Of a stretch of 64,000 bases of DNA, positions 37,301 through 44,368 are shown piece by piece. The number at the start of each line of letters is the position of its first letter. The stretch's first letter is position 1. A model generated the notes under the pieces. The model saw nothing but the letters and a program-made list of their open reading frames with translations. It was not told the origin of the DNA and did not search any database. A program made the translations under genes and the position numbers. This DNA is from an uncultured Eubacteriales bacterium (lineage in GTDB: Bacteria > Bacillota > Clostridia > Oscillospirales > Acutalibacteraceae): positions 43,385 through 107,384 of the forward strand of contig OMWP01000007.1 in the NCBI GenBank assembly GCA_900314795.1, written 5' to 3'.

Positions 37301-39371
37301 AATCATACTCATAGCCGGTGGTGTAGGTCACATCGAATACAACATTGGAACCCTCATCCACAGTGATTGCGGAAGAATATGTCTGCTGTGTGCCGGAGCC
37401 GACCTTGTACTTCTTGGTAGCAAAGCCGGTGCCCGCGGTCAGCGTAACGGTATACTGCTTGACAGTCGTAGCCGTGACGGTAACAGCGGAAGAGGGCATG
37501 GTGAACTTATATGTTCCGGAAGTAGCCGTGATAGTATGATCGGTACCGTCGTTATACTTCACGCCGGTGATCTTGTAACCGGATTTCGCGGAGACCGTAA
37601 AGCTGACTTCTTCGCCCGGATACGCGGTAGCGGGCTTTGTGCCGCCCCATGTGACGTCGCTGCTCGAAGCATAGGTACTGGTATAGGTGATCGCCTTTGC
37701 AGAGGGCACGCCTTCATTGAGAACAGCAGCACTACCGGCGGTAGCAGTATCAATATAGTATGCTTCACCGGTGTCGTACGCAGCACTGTCTGTGGTCTTT
37801 GAAGAATCGCCGCCATTGTTCAGAATGAACTTAAATGTAGAGCAATTCCAAGTGTAAGTCTTGTAGTAATACTTTCCGTCGGTAGTGGTAGACCAAGACG
37901 TAAATTTATCTCCCGGCCATGCGGCTGTAACAGCAGTCGTATTAGCGCCGTTCCAAGCATAGAAGTGCGTGAATGTCGCCATGCTCTTCTTGATATAGAT
38001 CGTTGTACCGGGGATCGCCTCGAAATTAGCGGTAACGGTACCGGTGCCGGTAGCGGTAATCTGCGCAGCAGAAGCAGAGTCGGCGTTTGTAATTGTAATA
38101 CCGGTGGTTGCCGTCCAGTTCTTGAAACGATAACCCGCACTGGGAGTTGCTGTGGGCAGGGTAACCTTTGTAGAAGGATGAGCGGTAACCGATGTACTTG
38201 CTACATTACCGCCGGCGCCCTTAGCCACAGTTACTGAATAACTGGGCTCAGGTCTGGTAAGGAAAGCATAGTAATGCTTCACGGAAGTGTTGTACGCAAT
38301 ACTGATACTTGAATTCGTATAAGTAGAGCTATCCGGATACTTAGTCAAACCGGTCGTCGACGTAGCGTTGCCGTTATCGCCGACATACCAACCATCGAAG
38401 GTGTTTGAGGTAGCTAAGCTGCCGATATCAGCAGTCGGTTCTGTACCTGTATTTCTCTGAACACTACCGTATGTTTCATCGGGAGTATATGTAGTACCGC
38501 CGAAATCTCTCCACATTACATGAGTATAGTAATCGCAGGAAGGAGTAGTTACAGTGATCGTAGCAGTTTTAGTAGCAGTCGCAGTAGCATCAGGAAAGCC
38601 TTTTGCGTTATATGTAACCGTAGCAGTTACCGTATAAGTACCTGCGCTGGTCGGCGTAAAGGTATTGCCAGATATAGATGCACCACTAGAGGGGGAGATA
38701 GAATACGATACACTCTTGTATTCGTTCAAGGAAGTATTTCCGGAAATTCCGGGAGTTAAAGTTGAAGTCTCCGAAGTCGTAATACTTGTAGGAGAAGCTG
38801 ATAATGTAGCACTAGAGGTTTTAACAGATTTCTCCCAAGCATCATTTCCGCCACTATAGTATGCTTTATATTTGTTTTTATCAGATTGATAGTCCAAATC
38901 ACCGGTTTGACCCCAGCTACATTTAGTCCAAGAGCCAGTGCCGGTACTACCACTATTACTATTCGCTCGGGCAAAAATCACATGTGCATAAGTTTTATTA
39001 GTTCCTGGAACTGTAAAAGCTATATCAGTACCATGCGGTTTGATTGTTGTCCAAGCATTATCGCTGTCACTGTTATAGAAATAAGCAGCAACACCCTTAG
39101 AACTATCAACATTCCAGTTATCGCCGCCTGTTGAGTTCAAATATACAGTAGTACCAGAGGTAAAGCCGTCGGCACCTGTACTTGCCAAATCAGCGTTAGC
39201 AGCGGTGCCGGCAATATCGAGACCTTTCTTGGCGGCGGTCGAGATCGACTGATCGCCCGTAGAAACGTCAACAACAGCCGCAATCACGGTACTGACGGAT
39301 CCGAAAACCATCAGTATCGCCAATAGGAGCGCGACCGAAGTTTTGAGGATAAACGAACATTTAGTTTTCAT
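31374..39371 (-). CDS. Giant secreted protein 2 with CBM26-like and InlB-like modules
   Basis: 2665-aa extracellular paralogue of giant 1. Signal peptide about 1-30 (VALLLAILMVFGSVSTVIAA). An N-terminal carbohydrate-binding-like region (TTVYLNSTGGDNW) is followed by an Ig-like domain. CBM26-like modules sit at about 454-558 (FTHFYAWNG, AAWPGDKF) and 1295-1391 (NPKAHFWKNGG, TWPGTEM, YKIAIPDGADRVSF), with InlB-type repeats between. A long C-terminal region is shared with giant 1 (SIPPEVLVLNDDD, TYATTIDPDKT, RCYF.GFNF.AYDNY). No dockerin, sortase signal or catalytic domain was found. The frame is open upstream to 39458, but GGAGGAAA precedes the ATG at 39371. Starch binding at the cell surface is likely. 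Confidence 0.87.
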   Translation of the reverse strand: MKTKCSFILKTSVALLLAILMVFGSVSTVIAAVVDVSTGDQSISTAAKKGLDIAGTAANADLASTGADGFTSGTTVYLNSTGGDNWNVDSSKGVAAYFYNSDSDNAWTTIKPHGTDIAFTVPGTNKTYAHVIFARANSNSGSTGTGSWTKCSWGQTGDLDYQSDKNKYKAYYSGGNDAWEKSVKTSSATLSASPTSITTSETSTLTPGISGNTSLNEYKSVSYSISPSSGASISGNTFTPTSAGTYTVTATVTYNAKGFPDATATATKTATITVTTPSCDYYTHVMWRDFGGTTYTPDETYGSVQRNTGTEPTADIGSLATSNTFDGWYVGDNGNATSTTGLTKYPDSSTYTNSSISIAYNTSVKHYYAFLTRPEPSYSVTVAKGAGGNVASTSVTAHPSTKVTLPTATPSAGYRFKNWTATTGITITNADSASAAQITATGTGTVTANFEAIPGTTIYIKKSMATFTHFYAWNGANTTAVTAAWPGDKFTSWSTTTDGKYYYKTYTWNCSTFKFILNNGGDSSKTTDSAAYDTGEAYYIDTATAGSAAVLNEGVPSAKAITYTSTYASSSDVTWGGTKPATAYPGEEVSFTVSAKSGYKITGVKYNDGTDHTITATSGTYKFTMPSSAVTVTATTVKQYTVTLTAGTGFATKKYKVGSGTQQTYSSAITVDEGSNVVFDVTYTTGYEYDSANSTLNGAVASNSNKTFTLSNVTSNKTVTLAAKKITWSGLTAVGKYSTTAANDASYSNDFPAGEAPNITIAAASATQLDGVAVSAPATDPKGYFFAGWYTANGTFENAANKDTTFKPNAANAVAIAKYKKIFKITYSVDDTGTGAGTVSTNVASVVAGGSYTITATAASHSAVESVKVNGTAKTATASQTISPVSADQTVVVKFKSNVTIRGNSTIGTNWDSGDQMTSNAAGTEFTKAYTNVAGSSSGTSYEFKLYNGTSYSDDSSATVTITGGASTGTMTTKAAAGVNWKLTLKKAANVTIKSDGTKITEIKVVPADATKYKVTFKKAANTTITGTYEGTNFTTASADAEVQVYSGDEISFTVTAASGYHIDSLTSGTTPAFSPAVTKEYKLSNVTAAKTVTPTAKADVNITAKTNKSSRGTVSVDKTKSFKGDTVKITVIPLAGTLKTLTASYANGDTYEWKSGNTWDKVKAGTSASNALLGAFLSSAKDKFALAPTGAETDEAAIAALPDLAPVGAAQTIDMEMKEDSAVTINAVFDTYSAESNYYYNGYDTSGNALSGYTKKQMTEVMLEGVPYSYYEVSGRSGADQLMTVSNRVPSSGTRYVYFVRPNNYGDGWSASNNPKAHFWKNGGQDYDTWPGTEMTWQWNNDYGQGVYKIAIPDGADRVSFNDATNNGQHQTVDIDLTTTSGAYYVGEWNSTYSKYDYGTWDTGWADQGWVESGTEYFYDGEIYTADFSTKGFHNHNTAGKEFAKPKELGTNTGDYYINVLYPNTTYTINGVTKKTGTNPMIIWSAEPLAGDDENVTVYAKDGAIRGETFGSTYANIADTKIYAANGTTTVGTKRNGSITNQTYETYKAAKGDTIVIKTTIGATDTGNLSNADNLKAKYYVRGFCINGEVPELLEKNDTGVYTLTYKVPEDFEGKSIEITPIYYLKDTEANPIVTYRVTGFTDELKAVGAGKPGWGDTLYTYPYYGKLGGDSNAFGAYPGQPMVYYKGQYQMQIPQKSTTWVNNTSSNTTVSGVTMSNGYWDSVHKSIMGYGDNSTSADHVQTYDYGDFYKIFNEKKPVDNIVFDFKYRTKKHNLVNDKAGSSIAASSLTSDYGTNGNGFEMLTNFHGKNVDLFGTPLSGDAADPSKTTPIYVVSIGGVNDNISGVENIAGYYATEWRVYAPNTPTSLSSTYKKVTVGSGNTAKSSIPPEVLVLNDDDTTSFNNTTYPSADANHNVTDWKAMYTALKQYAGHPVMISYEAADAQQSQGMYYTGTGGATRNDGRWLYSKTGENITSNIRIDVSHDSGSTYTENPASGVSGHVDGLSAYFTNADAYQKMTYATTIDPDKTFDFEAKTTNASYKFVGWYMADGTKITSDNVSHTERSGSYTFVARFMEVSSGQLTLSHSVDTGAEVEVAGHYYTCDGSGTAKIGAVVTDAETNEVLRTFDLSSSDITIPEKYIGNDKNYNITVTLEATADTNTAYGTSKLANTDESSVTEARFFNPKTPTSSGKTTTYTFTFNVKDDLYSGTNQRALALTYHSYFIQYKFNYAINYTFNDRNGKTKQYKRIGTLTPGEANTYVKKVDSNRFLDKSFIEKMAPYESNFGQDITWNFDDYQISNAGEDGSNYEYSINAHYTATQSDLNKRNITFALPYQHNNGVAVMTADGVGTKATTTNLEFIEVKDSEGTVTADNRVDFNMIPVLPNSGENGIFTEEGKKNWIAAPATITDGSATYNFQYWSVKPTDRSGANDPDVARCYFQGFNFVAYDNYIITPVYGESTVEPSEIGRNTNITYVETTRNQWNSNGTDYPKTQTSYAADLLYNDFIIAYNYNGKDIYNGEANGDIAELGVVVERIKKLEIKDDGSYDTTLSRYTDIAPNVEGVDAAIASATDINLSGKNSISKHAIDPTSLDNKNRIQFYNGIYNSAGWVQNSEGGQPEQNYAYKNYVYRAYSYMKLKDGTVIKSAVPAYFTMYDVATADLNNSN

Positions 39372-40209
39372 AAAGTTTCCTCCTTTTGTTACGTTGTGTA
39401 ACCTGTAGTAATGAAGAACTAAGAAATAAGAAAGAAGAAATAACAATGCGGAAAGCAAGGTTAAAATCTTTTGTGCATGTGATGCGGACAGGAATAAGGA
39501 AAAGCGGTTTACACCTCATCCGACCGATTTGCCGAAAGCAAATCGCCCACCTTCCCCTCGAGGGGAAGGCTTATTCCGTTTGTCAAATGTCGGTGGGAAC
39601 TGACCATAAGGCTTTGGGATCAGGTGATCGGTTGAGATTGCCACGGGTTGACACGTGTGTCAAAGCCCCTCGCGATGACGATTGAAAACCTGATTCTGTT
39701 GAATTTACCGTTTTTGTGCAGATTGCACAATTTTGGCAGTTGAGCCTTCTCGCCGGACATCGCTTCACGTTGCACGCTGAGCCCTTCATCTCAGGGTACC
39801 GTAACAGCTTAAAATGTACTTGCTTGTGTGTGAAAAGTGGCTGAAATCAAAGGATTTAAGCGGCTTTTCACGGTTTCGTGATCACTTTATGCGGCATATA
39901 TGCAGCATATATTCTGCATAAGAGTGAATACGAAATTTTTCGTTAAAATGGACGAATGGATATTTATGCTTTTGTGCAAGATGCACAAAATGACGGTTTT
40001 GTGTAACAAGTTTGTAATAATTTCAATGCAGAATTATAGGGGATAATAATATGCAGGAAATATAAATTGTTGAGAGTTTATGCAAACAGTTGCACGATTC
40101 ATAAAAATAGTAATTATCCGCTTTTTATGAATTTGAGTATTATCCATTCACTTTGAGTTTTCACAGCGATCGAACCATGTTCTGTTTTGTTGAAATGTTT
40201 AATTGCTAC
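39372..40209 (-). other. Leader region of giant gene 2 and spacer to the PqqD cassette
   Basis: No gene is seen. 39375-40000 is the inverted counterpart of the left leader: TTTTGTGC-N5-GCACAA (39712-39730), the GGTACCGTAACAGC block, the near-palindrome TATGCGGCATATATGC... (39889-39921) and TTTTGTGC-N5-GCACAAAA (39970-39990). An insert with hairpin CTTCCCCTCGAGGGGAAG (39546-39569) replaces the left arm's GGCTCC repeat. 40001-40209 is AT-rich; TATAAT-like boxes facing giant 2 lack a good -35. Confidence 0.65.
39630..39680. repeat. TCATTGCGA repeat in right leader
   Basis: The inverted counterpart of 21545-21594, with inner GACACGTGTGTC. This repeat was therefore present before the locus duplicated. 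Confidence 0.8.
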
Positions 40210-40238
40210 TTGCAAAAACTGTCGCGATAGGATATAAT
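40210..40238 (+). promoter_or_regulatory. Promoter of the PqqD cassette
   Basis: TTGCAA (40210-40215), 17-bp spacer and TATAAT (40233-40238). The first gene starts 15 bp downstream, so the leader is very short. Confidence 0.85.
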
Positions 40239-40253
40239 TTTGGTGGTGATAAT

Positions 40254-40517
40254 ATGAAGATAAAAAACAACTTTGTATTGAAGAAAATCGCCGGTTCCTA
40301 TGTTGTGGTGCCGGTTCGCACCAGAGCGGTTGATTTTTCGGGAATCATCAAGCTGACCGAGAGCGGCGCGTTCTTGTGGAAGCTCCTTGAAAAAGGCGCC
40401 GATAGGGAAGAGCTGATTGCAAAAATGCTCGAGGAATACGCGGTGGATGAGGCTACCGCCGCTGCGGATATCGACCGCTTTATCACAAAGCTCCGTGAGG
40501 CTGATCTCATTGAGTGA
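40254..40517 (+). CDS. PqqD-like peptide-binding (RRE) protein
   Basis: 87-aa stand-alone PqqD-family protein. Three N-terminal beta strands (FVLKKIAGSYVVVPV, VDFSGIIKLTESGAFLWKLLEKG) are followed by a helical part ending EYAVDEATAAADIDRFITKLREADLIE. PqqD domains bind the leader of ribosomally made peptides and present it to processing enzymes. The start is the ATG behind GGTGGTGAT. The end overlaps the next gene's TTG start by eight bases. The likely partners are the micro-peptides at 28841 and 31216. No radical SAM or cyclase gene is next to it, so the modification, if any, is unknown. Confidence 0.88.
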   Translation: MKIKNNFVLKKIAGSYVVVPVRTRAVDFSGIIKLTESGAFLWKLLEKGADREELIAKMLEEYAVDEATAAADIDRFITKLREADLIE

Positions 40518-40959
40518 GTTTATTGCACCCGCGGATTTCATCGCGGTGATGCAGGAGAGCTTTGACCGTGGTCAGGATGTGACCTTCACACCTTCCGGCA
40601 ACAGTATGCTGCCGATGCTCGACGGCAAGAAAGATCAAGTGACGCTTTCAAAAAAGCCGGAATCGCTGAAAAAATATGACATCGCGTTCTATATACGCCG
40701 CAGAACCAATCAGCTTGTTTTGCATCGGATGATCGGCTTTTCCAAAAGCGGTGAATATATCTTTTGCGGCGATAACCAGTATGATTACGAGTATGGGGTA
40801 GGGGATGATGATATCCTCGCGCTGATGACCGCATTCACGCATAACGGAAAAGAGGTTTCGGTGACTGACTTTTCGTATCGCTTCTATGTCCGCCGGTTGA
40901 TGTTCAAAAAGCGAATCCGTCGGTTTGCTTCAAAGATTTATCATTTTGTTTTTAAATAG
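40510..40959 (+). CDS. S24/S26-family signal peptidase-like protein
   Basis: 149-aa protein with the S26 core: SGNSMLPMLDGKKDQV (serine nucleophile in the SM pair), DIAFYIRR, VLHRMIGF and YIFCGDNQ. The lysine of type I signal peptidases appears replaced by the LHR histidine segment, as in SipW/archaeal-type enzymes. No clear N-terminal membrane anchor is visible. The best start is a TTG at 40510 (GTGAGG nine bases upstream) overlapping the PqqD gene; the first ATG, at 40550, would cut conserved sequence. In peptide clusters such genes accompany PqqD and HprK-like proteins, and could cleave leaders. Confidence 0.8.
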   Translation: MSEFIAPADFIAVMQESFDRGQDVTFTPSGNSMLPMLDGKKDQVTLSKKPESLKKYDIAFYIRRRTNQLVLHRMIGFSKSGEYIFCGDNQYDYEYGVGDDDILALMTAFTHNGKEVSVTDFSYRFYVRRLMFKKRIRRFASKIYHFVFK

Positions 40960-40977
40960 TAATTGTGACGTTCCATG

Positions 40978-41007
40978 CCTCCCTTCATCCTAAGGACGGA
41001 GGGTTGC
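40978..41007. repeat. Short CCTCCC...GGAGGGTTGC repeat inside the cassette
   Basis: A 30-bp minimal copy that keeps CCTCCCTTCATCCTAAGG and the GGAGGGTTGC end. It separates the peptidase and HprK-like genes. Confidence 0.75.
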
Positions 41008-41059
41008 TATGCTAAGCGCAACAGTTTTAAACCATCAATTACGCAAACGGAGAAATACT

Positions 41060-41731
41060 ATGGCTTTGTATCGTATATCTGATTTGAATGTAGAAATCAA
41101 AACCAATTCACCGACCTTGGCAGAAAACATCCGTCGATATGAGGTGGATTATCAGGCAACGCCTAATATCACGCTCGAGATGAGTGATGATCGCCTGATC
41201 GAGATGATGGAAGAATATGAGGGGATGACAGCCGACAAGGTAGAAGCCCTGTACATGGCGACCCTGTATTCATGGGCGATCTTTGATTTCAACGGCTTTC
41301 CGATCCGTGCGGTCGGCGTTGAGAACGACGGCGAATGTACGTTGTTTGCCGCGCCCGATGACAGAGCGATCGATCTGTCGATGATGATCCCGCGTGACAA
41401 AGCGTTTGTCTATCATTATCCCGGTATTCGCATGCAGGATGACGACTACTATGTGTTTGACACGCCGTTCGGTGATCTCGGCGGTGCTTCGGTGACGGGC
41501 AAAAAGCTCAAGCTGAAATCGATCGTGTTTGTTGACAGCAAGCGTTTTGATTCGCTCAGAGCGATCGAAGCAAAGGATTTTGTACCGCTGTTTATGCACG
41601 CTGTGTCGCAAAATGTCCGTCAGGAACGCACCAAACACACGCTCTTTATCCTTGAGCGCGTGATGCACCGCGTGAAGTTCTTCGGTGTCGGTGACGTCAA
41701 CGATATGGATTTTATTCTCGAGCGAGTGTAA
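41060..41731 (+). CDS. HPr-kinase-like protein without a P-loop
   Basis: 223-aa protein resembling the HprK/PEP-carboxykinase-like proteins of peptide-modification clusters. Layout: an N-terminal region with degraded strand-helix elements, then FPIRAVGVENDGECTLFAAPDDRA, where family members have the Walker A (GxSGxGKS). Next come FDTPFGDLGGASVTGKKLKLKSIVFVD and a helical end. The P-loop glycines and lysine are missing, so ATP binding by the usual route seems lost. The start follows GGAG. It lies 100 bp after the S26 gene, with a short repeat between. A structural or substrate-binding role is possible; the family call is moderately sure. Confidence 0.65.
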   Translation: MALYRISDLNVEIKTNSPTLAENIRRYEVDYQATPNITLEMSDDRLIEMMEEYEGMTADKVEALYMATLYSWAIFDFNGFPIRAVGVENDGECTLFAAPDDRAIDLSMMIPRDKAFVYHYPGIRMQDDDYYVFDTPFGDLGGASVTGKKLKLKSIVFVDSKRFDSLRAIEAKDFVPLFMHAVSQNVRQERTKHTLFILERVMHRVKFFGVGDVNDMDFILERV

Positions 41732-41737
41732 TAATTG

Positions 41738-41871
41738 TCATTGAGAGTCATTCTTCCGTCTCCGCAAAGCCCTGATCTTGGGGGAATGAGGGAGCACAAG
41801 ATAAGTCTGAGAGCGATCACATTTCTCTCGGCGAGTACAGCGAATGACGATATGGCGATATAAACCGAATG
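41738..41871. repeat. Decayed long TCATTG...repeat before the ABC gene
   Basis: Starts GTCATTGAGAGTCATTC and contains CTCGGCGAGTACAGCGAATGACG, like the inside of 21606-21744. It lies between the HprK-like and ABC genes. Confidence 0.6.
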
Positions 41872-41896
41872 AAACTTAGTTTTTTCGGAGGTTCAA

Positions 41897-43576
41897 TTGT
41901 TCAAAAAGCAAAAAAGTGCCCTGAGCTGGATTTTTCGCAGCTCAAGGCCTCAGTTTGGCTCTATTATAATATTAGCGATCGTCTACGGCGTGAATGCCTT
42001 CATCGGCGTTTATAATACCGAGTTTGCGCGAGAACTGGTCGATGCTGCCGTCAACGGCGCAAAAGGCGGATCGTTCAATGAGGTGATCCGCTACGGATTA
42101 CTGTATCTCGGTGTGACATTGATCCAGATCGTCACATTGATTCTGGCGCGTGATTTTGGCTTCAAGGTCAGCGCCCGTCTGGATATGAGCATGAAATCCG
42201 ACCTCTTTTATACGATGATGACGAAGGAGTATGCGGATATCTCAAAGTATCACTCGGGAGAATTGATGAATCTATTGACCAACGATATCAGCGTTGTGAC
42301 ATCTGCGATCGTTTCCATTATTCCGAGCTTGGTGTTTTTTATTGTTAAGATCATCGGTATTTTCATCGTGCTGATCCGTATCGACCCGATCTTTGCTTTG
42401 GTGTTTGTTGTCGGCGGTGTGCTGGTTTTCTTGGTATCAACTCTGTTTAAGCCGATGACGAAGAGGATGCACAAGAATGTGCAGGAGAAAGAGGGCAAGG
42501 TTCGCTCCTTTATGCAAGAAGGACTCAGCTCGCTGTTGATGATCAAGACCTTTGACGCACAGGACAAAATGAAAGACTCTGCATATGTGTTACAAGAGGA
42601 GTCTTATCGTGCTCAGCGTAAACGCAATATATTCTCCATTATTACCGGTACCGGTATGAATGCGGTTTTCTCATTCGCGTTCGTATGGGGACTCGGATGG
42701 GGTGCGTATAATCTGTTTTATGGTTTGATCTCCTATGGCGTTTTGATGCAGATCACATCGCTGATCGGTCAGATCCGTACCCCGATCCAAGGTATGGCGA
42801 ATATCTTTCCGACTTATTTCAACGCGTTGGCGTCTGCCGAAAGGATCATGGAGATCGAAAACATGCCGGATGAGCAGATCCTTCACAGCGATGTAGACAC
42901 GGCTCAGGTCTATCGTGACATGAAATCGATCTGCTTTGATGAGATCAGCTTTTCCTTTGATCGGGATATTGTGCTGGACAGCACCTCCCTCACGATCGAT
43001 AAGGGAGAATTTATCGCGATCGAAGGTATCTCCGGTATCGGTAAAAGCACTTTGATGAAGCTGTTGCTCAGTGTGTACCGACCGAAGTCCGGCGAAATTT
43101 TCATTCAAACATCAAATCAGAAATACATTGTGGATAAAAGCCTGAGAAAGCTCTTTTCCTATGTGCCGCAGGGCAATTTCCTGCTCTCCGGTACCCTGCG
43201 GGAGAATATCGCGTTTGTCGCGCCTGACGCGACGGATGCTGATATCATGGAAGCGGCGCGGATCGCCTGCGCAGAGAAATTCATTGCCGAACTGCCGCAA
43301 GGGCTCGATACTGTGATCGCGGAGCATGGAGGAGGACTGAGTGAGGGACAGGTGCAGCGTGTCGCGATTGCACGCGCTATCTTGACCGGCGCGCCGATCA
43401 TCTTGCTCGATGAGGCGACCTCGGCGTTGGATGAACAGACAGAGCTTGATCTGTTACATAATTTGAGAGAGCTCAAGAACAAGACTTGTATTCTTATTTC
43501 ACATAAAAAAGCCGCCGAACGCTTCTGTGATAAGACGGTGACGATAGAGAATAAAAGAATCCAAATCCGTGAATAA
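41897..43576 (+). CDS. ABC exporter (permease-ATPase fusion)
   Basis: 559-aa half-transporter. Six transmembrane helices occupy about residues 15-310 (ABC type 1 exporter fold). The ATPase follows with Walker A GISGIGKST (377-385), signature LSEGQ (481-485) and Walker B IILLDEAT. There is no N-terminal C39 peptidase, so leader cleavage would need a separate protease such as the S26 protein upstream. The start is TTG with CGGAGG five bases before it. This type is typical of peptide or lasso/bacteriocin export and works as a homodimer. It closes the PqqD-S26-HprK-like cassette. Confidence 0.93.
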   Translation: MFKKQKSALSWIFRSSRPQFGSIIILAIVYGVNAFIGVYNTEFARELVDAAVNGAKGGSFNEVIRYGLLYLGVTLIQIVTLILARDFGFKVSARLDMSMKSDLFYTMMTKEYADISKYHSGELMNLLTNDISVVTSAIVSIIPSLVFFIVKIIGIFIVLIRIDPIFALVFVVGGVLVFLVSTLFKPMTKRMHKNVQEKEGKVRSFMQEGLSSLLMIKTFDAQDKMKDSAYVLQEESYRAQRKRNIFSIITGTGMNAVFSFAFVWGLGWGAYNLFYGLISYGVLMQITSLIGQIRTPIQGMANIFPTYFNALASAERIMEIENMPDEQILHSDVDTAQVYRDMKSICFDEISFSFDRDIVLDSTSLTIDKGEFIAIEGISGIGKSTLMKLLLSVYRPKSGEIFIQTSNQKYIVDKSLRKLFSYVPQGNFLLSGTLRENIAFVAPDATDADIMEAARIACAEKFIAELPQGLDTVIAEHGGGLSEGQVQRVAIARAILTGAPIILLDEATSALDEQTELDLLHNLRELKNKTCILISHKKAAERFCDKTVTIENKRIQIRE

Positions 43577-43658
43577 AGATTTATCTGCGTTTTTTTAGCT
43601 GCTATTGGGTTTATCCCGTGTTATAATAATAGCAAAAAAATATGAGGAGAGATTTAGA

Positions 43659-44246
43659 ATGAAAAGAATGATCACCGTATTATTAGTGGTTATCTTGGTA
43701 TGTTCTCTGGCGGCTTGCGGTTATAGTAAGCCGAACAATACCAATACTCCTAATAATAACAACAGTTCCTCCGCCGCTGTTGCCACTACAGCTCCCAAGC
43801 CAACGGAATCTCCGGATAAGGAAATCGTCTTTGGTGATATGAAAATCACCCTCCCCAAGGAGTTCGTCGATAATAAAAGCTTGATTCCGAGCGACTCCGA
43901 CTTAAAGTGTTTTTACATACATTCTCTCGAGTCATTAGCTTTTGCTGCGCTCAGTGAGAAAAAAAGTGATTTCGAAAAGACTAAGGTGCAATCTGTTGAC
44001 GACTATCTGGATGTTCAGCATGATAACTCCAAGGGTTCGATCACAAGTGACATAAAAGAAGATAACGGCCTTCGATACTTTGATTATGAAGCCGATGGTT
44101 CCAACGGTGAAGTGTACAAGTACTTCTCGACTGCTTTCGGAAGTGATGACAACTACTGGTTTGTTCAATTCTATACCACAAAAGATAAGTATGCAAAGTA
44201 TGAGTCGCAGTTCCTGAAATGGAGTCATACCGTAACAAAAGCCTAA
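43659..44246 (+). CDS. Small lipoprotein of unknown function
   Basis: 195-aa lipoprotein. Lipobox LAAC with lipidated C20 after a short hydrophobic signal (MITVLLVVILVCSLAAC). An Asn/Thr/Ser/Pro-rich linker follows, then a globular domain from about residue 60 (IVFGDMKITLPKEF) resembling small PsbP-like or photosystem-stability-type alpha/beta domains seen in Firmicutes lipoproteins. The start at 43659 has GAGGAGA upstream; a longer frame from 43605 is rejected. It follows the ABC exporter by 82 bp and ends at a strong hairpin, so a link to the cassette is possible but not shown. Confidence 0.8.
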   Translation: MKRMITVLLVVILVCSLAACGYSKPNNTNTPNNNNSSSAAVATTAPKPTESPDKEIVFGDMKITLPKEFVDNKSLIPSDSDLKCFYIHSLESLAFAALSEKKSDFEKTKVQSVDDYLDVQHDNSKGSITSDIKEDNGLRYFDYEADGSNGEVYKYFSTAFGSDDNYWFVQFYTTKDKYAKYESQFLKWSHTVTKA

Positions 44247-44262
44247 TAGTTCTATATACAAC

Positions 44263-44301
44263 AGCCGGCGCTGAACTCAAATGAGATCAGCGCCGGCTTT
44301 A
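44263..44301. terminator. Bidirectional hairpin terminator between lipoprotein gene and rex
   Basis: A perfect 12-bp stem AGCCGGCGCTGA/TCAGCGCCGGCT between convergent genes; short T run on the plus strand. Confidence 0.8.
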
Positions 44302-44368
44302 TACGTTTATGATTATTTTGCGATGTCATTGAATACGCGTATTCCTTGTGCTTGGATTGTCAAAACTC

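Larger units (their letters stand above)
21222..40000. repeat. Mirror-image duplicated surface-protein locus
   Basis: The left arm (21222 to about 30010, plus strand) and right arm (about 30190 to 40000, minus strand) carry the same order: leader, giant protein, micro-peptide, hairpin, LRR_5-dockerin protein, terminator. Matching non-coding sequences (leader palindromes, GGGTACAGG hairpin, GGCGACAGC terminator) show that the arms derive from one ancestor. The proteins have diverged, most in the N-terminal halves of the giants. Confidence 0.88.

Noticed and set aside
40254..43576. Canonical lasso-peptide cluster
   Set aside because: PqqD, HprK-like and ABC genes fit, but no asparagine synthetase-like cyclase or B2 transglutaminase-like protease was found, and the candidate peptides lack a clear lasso core.
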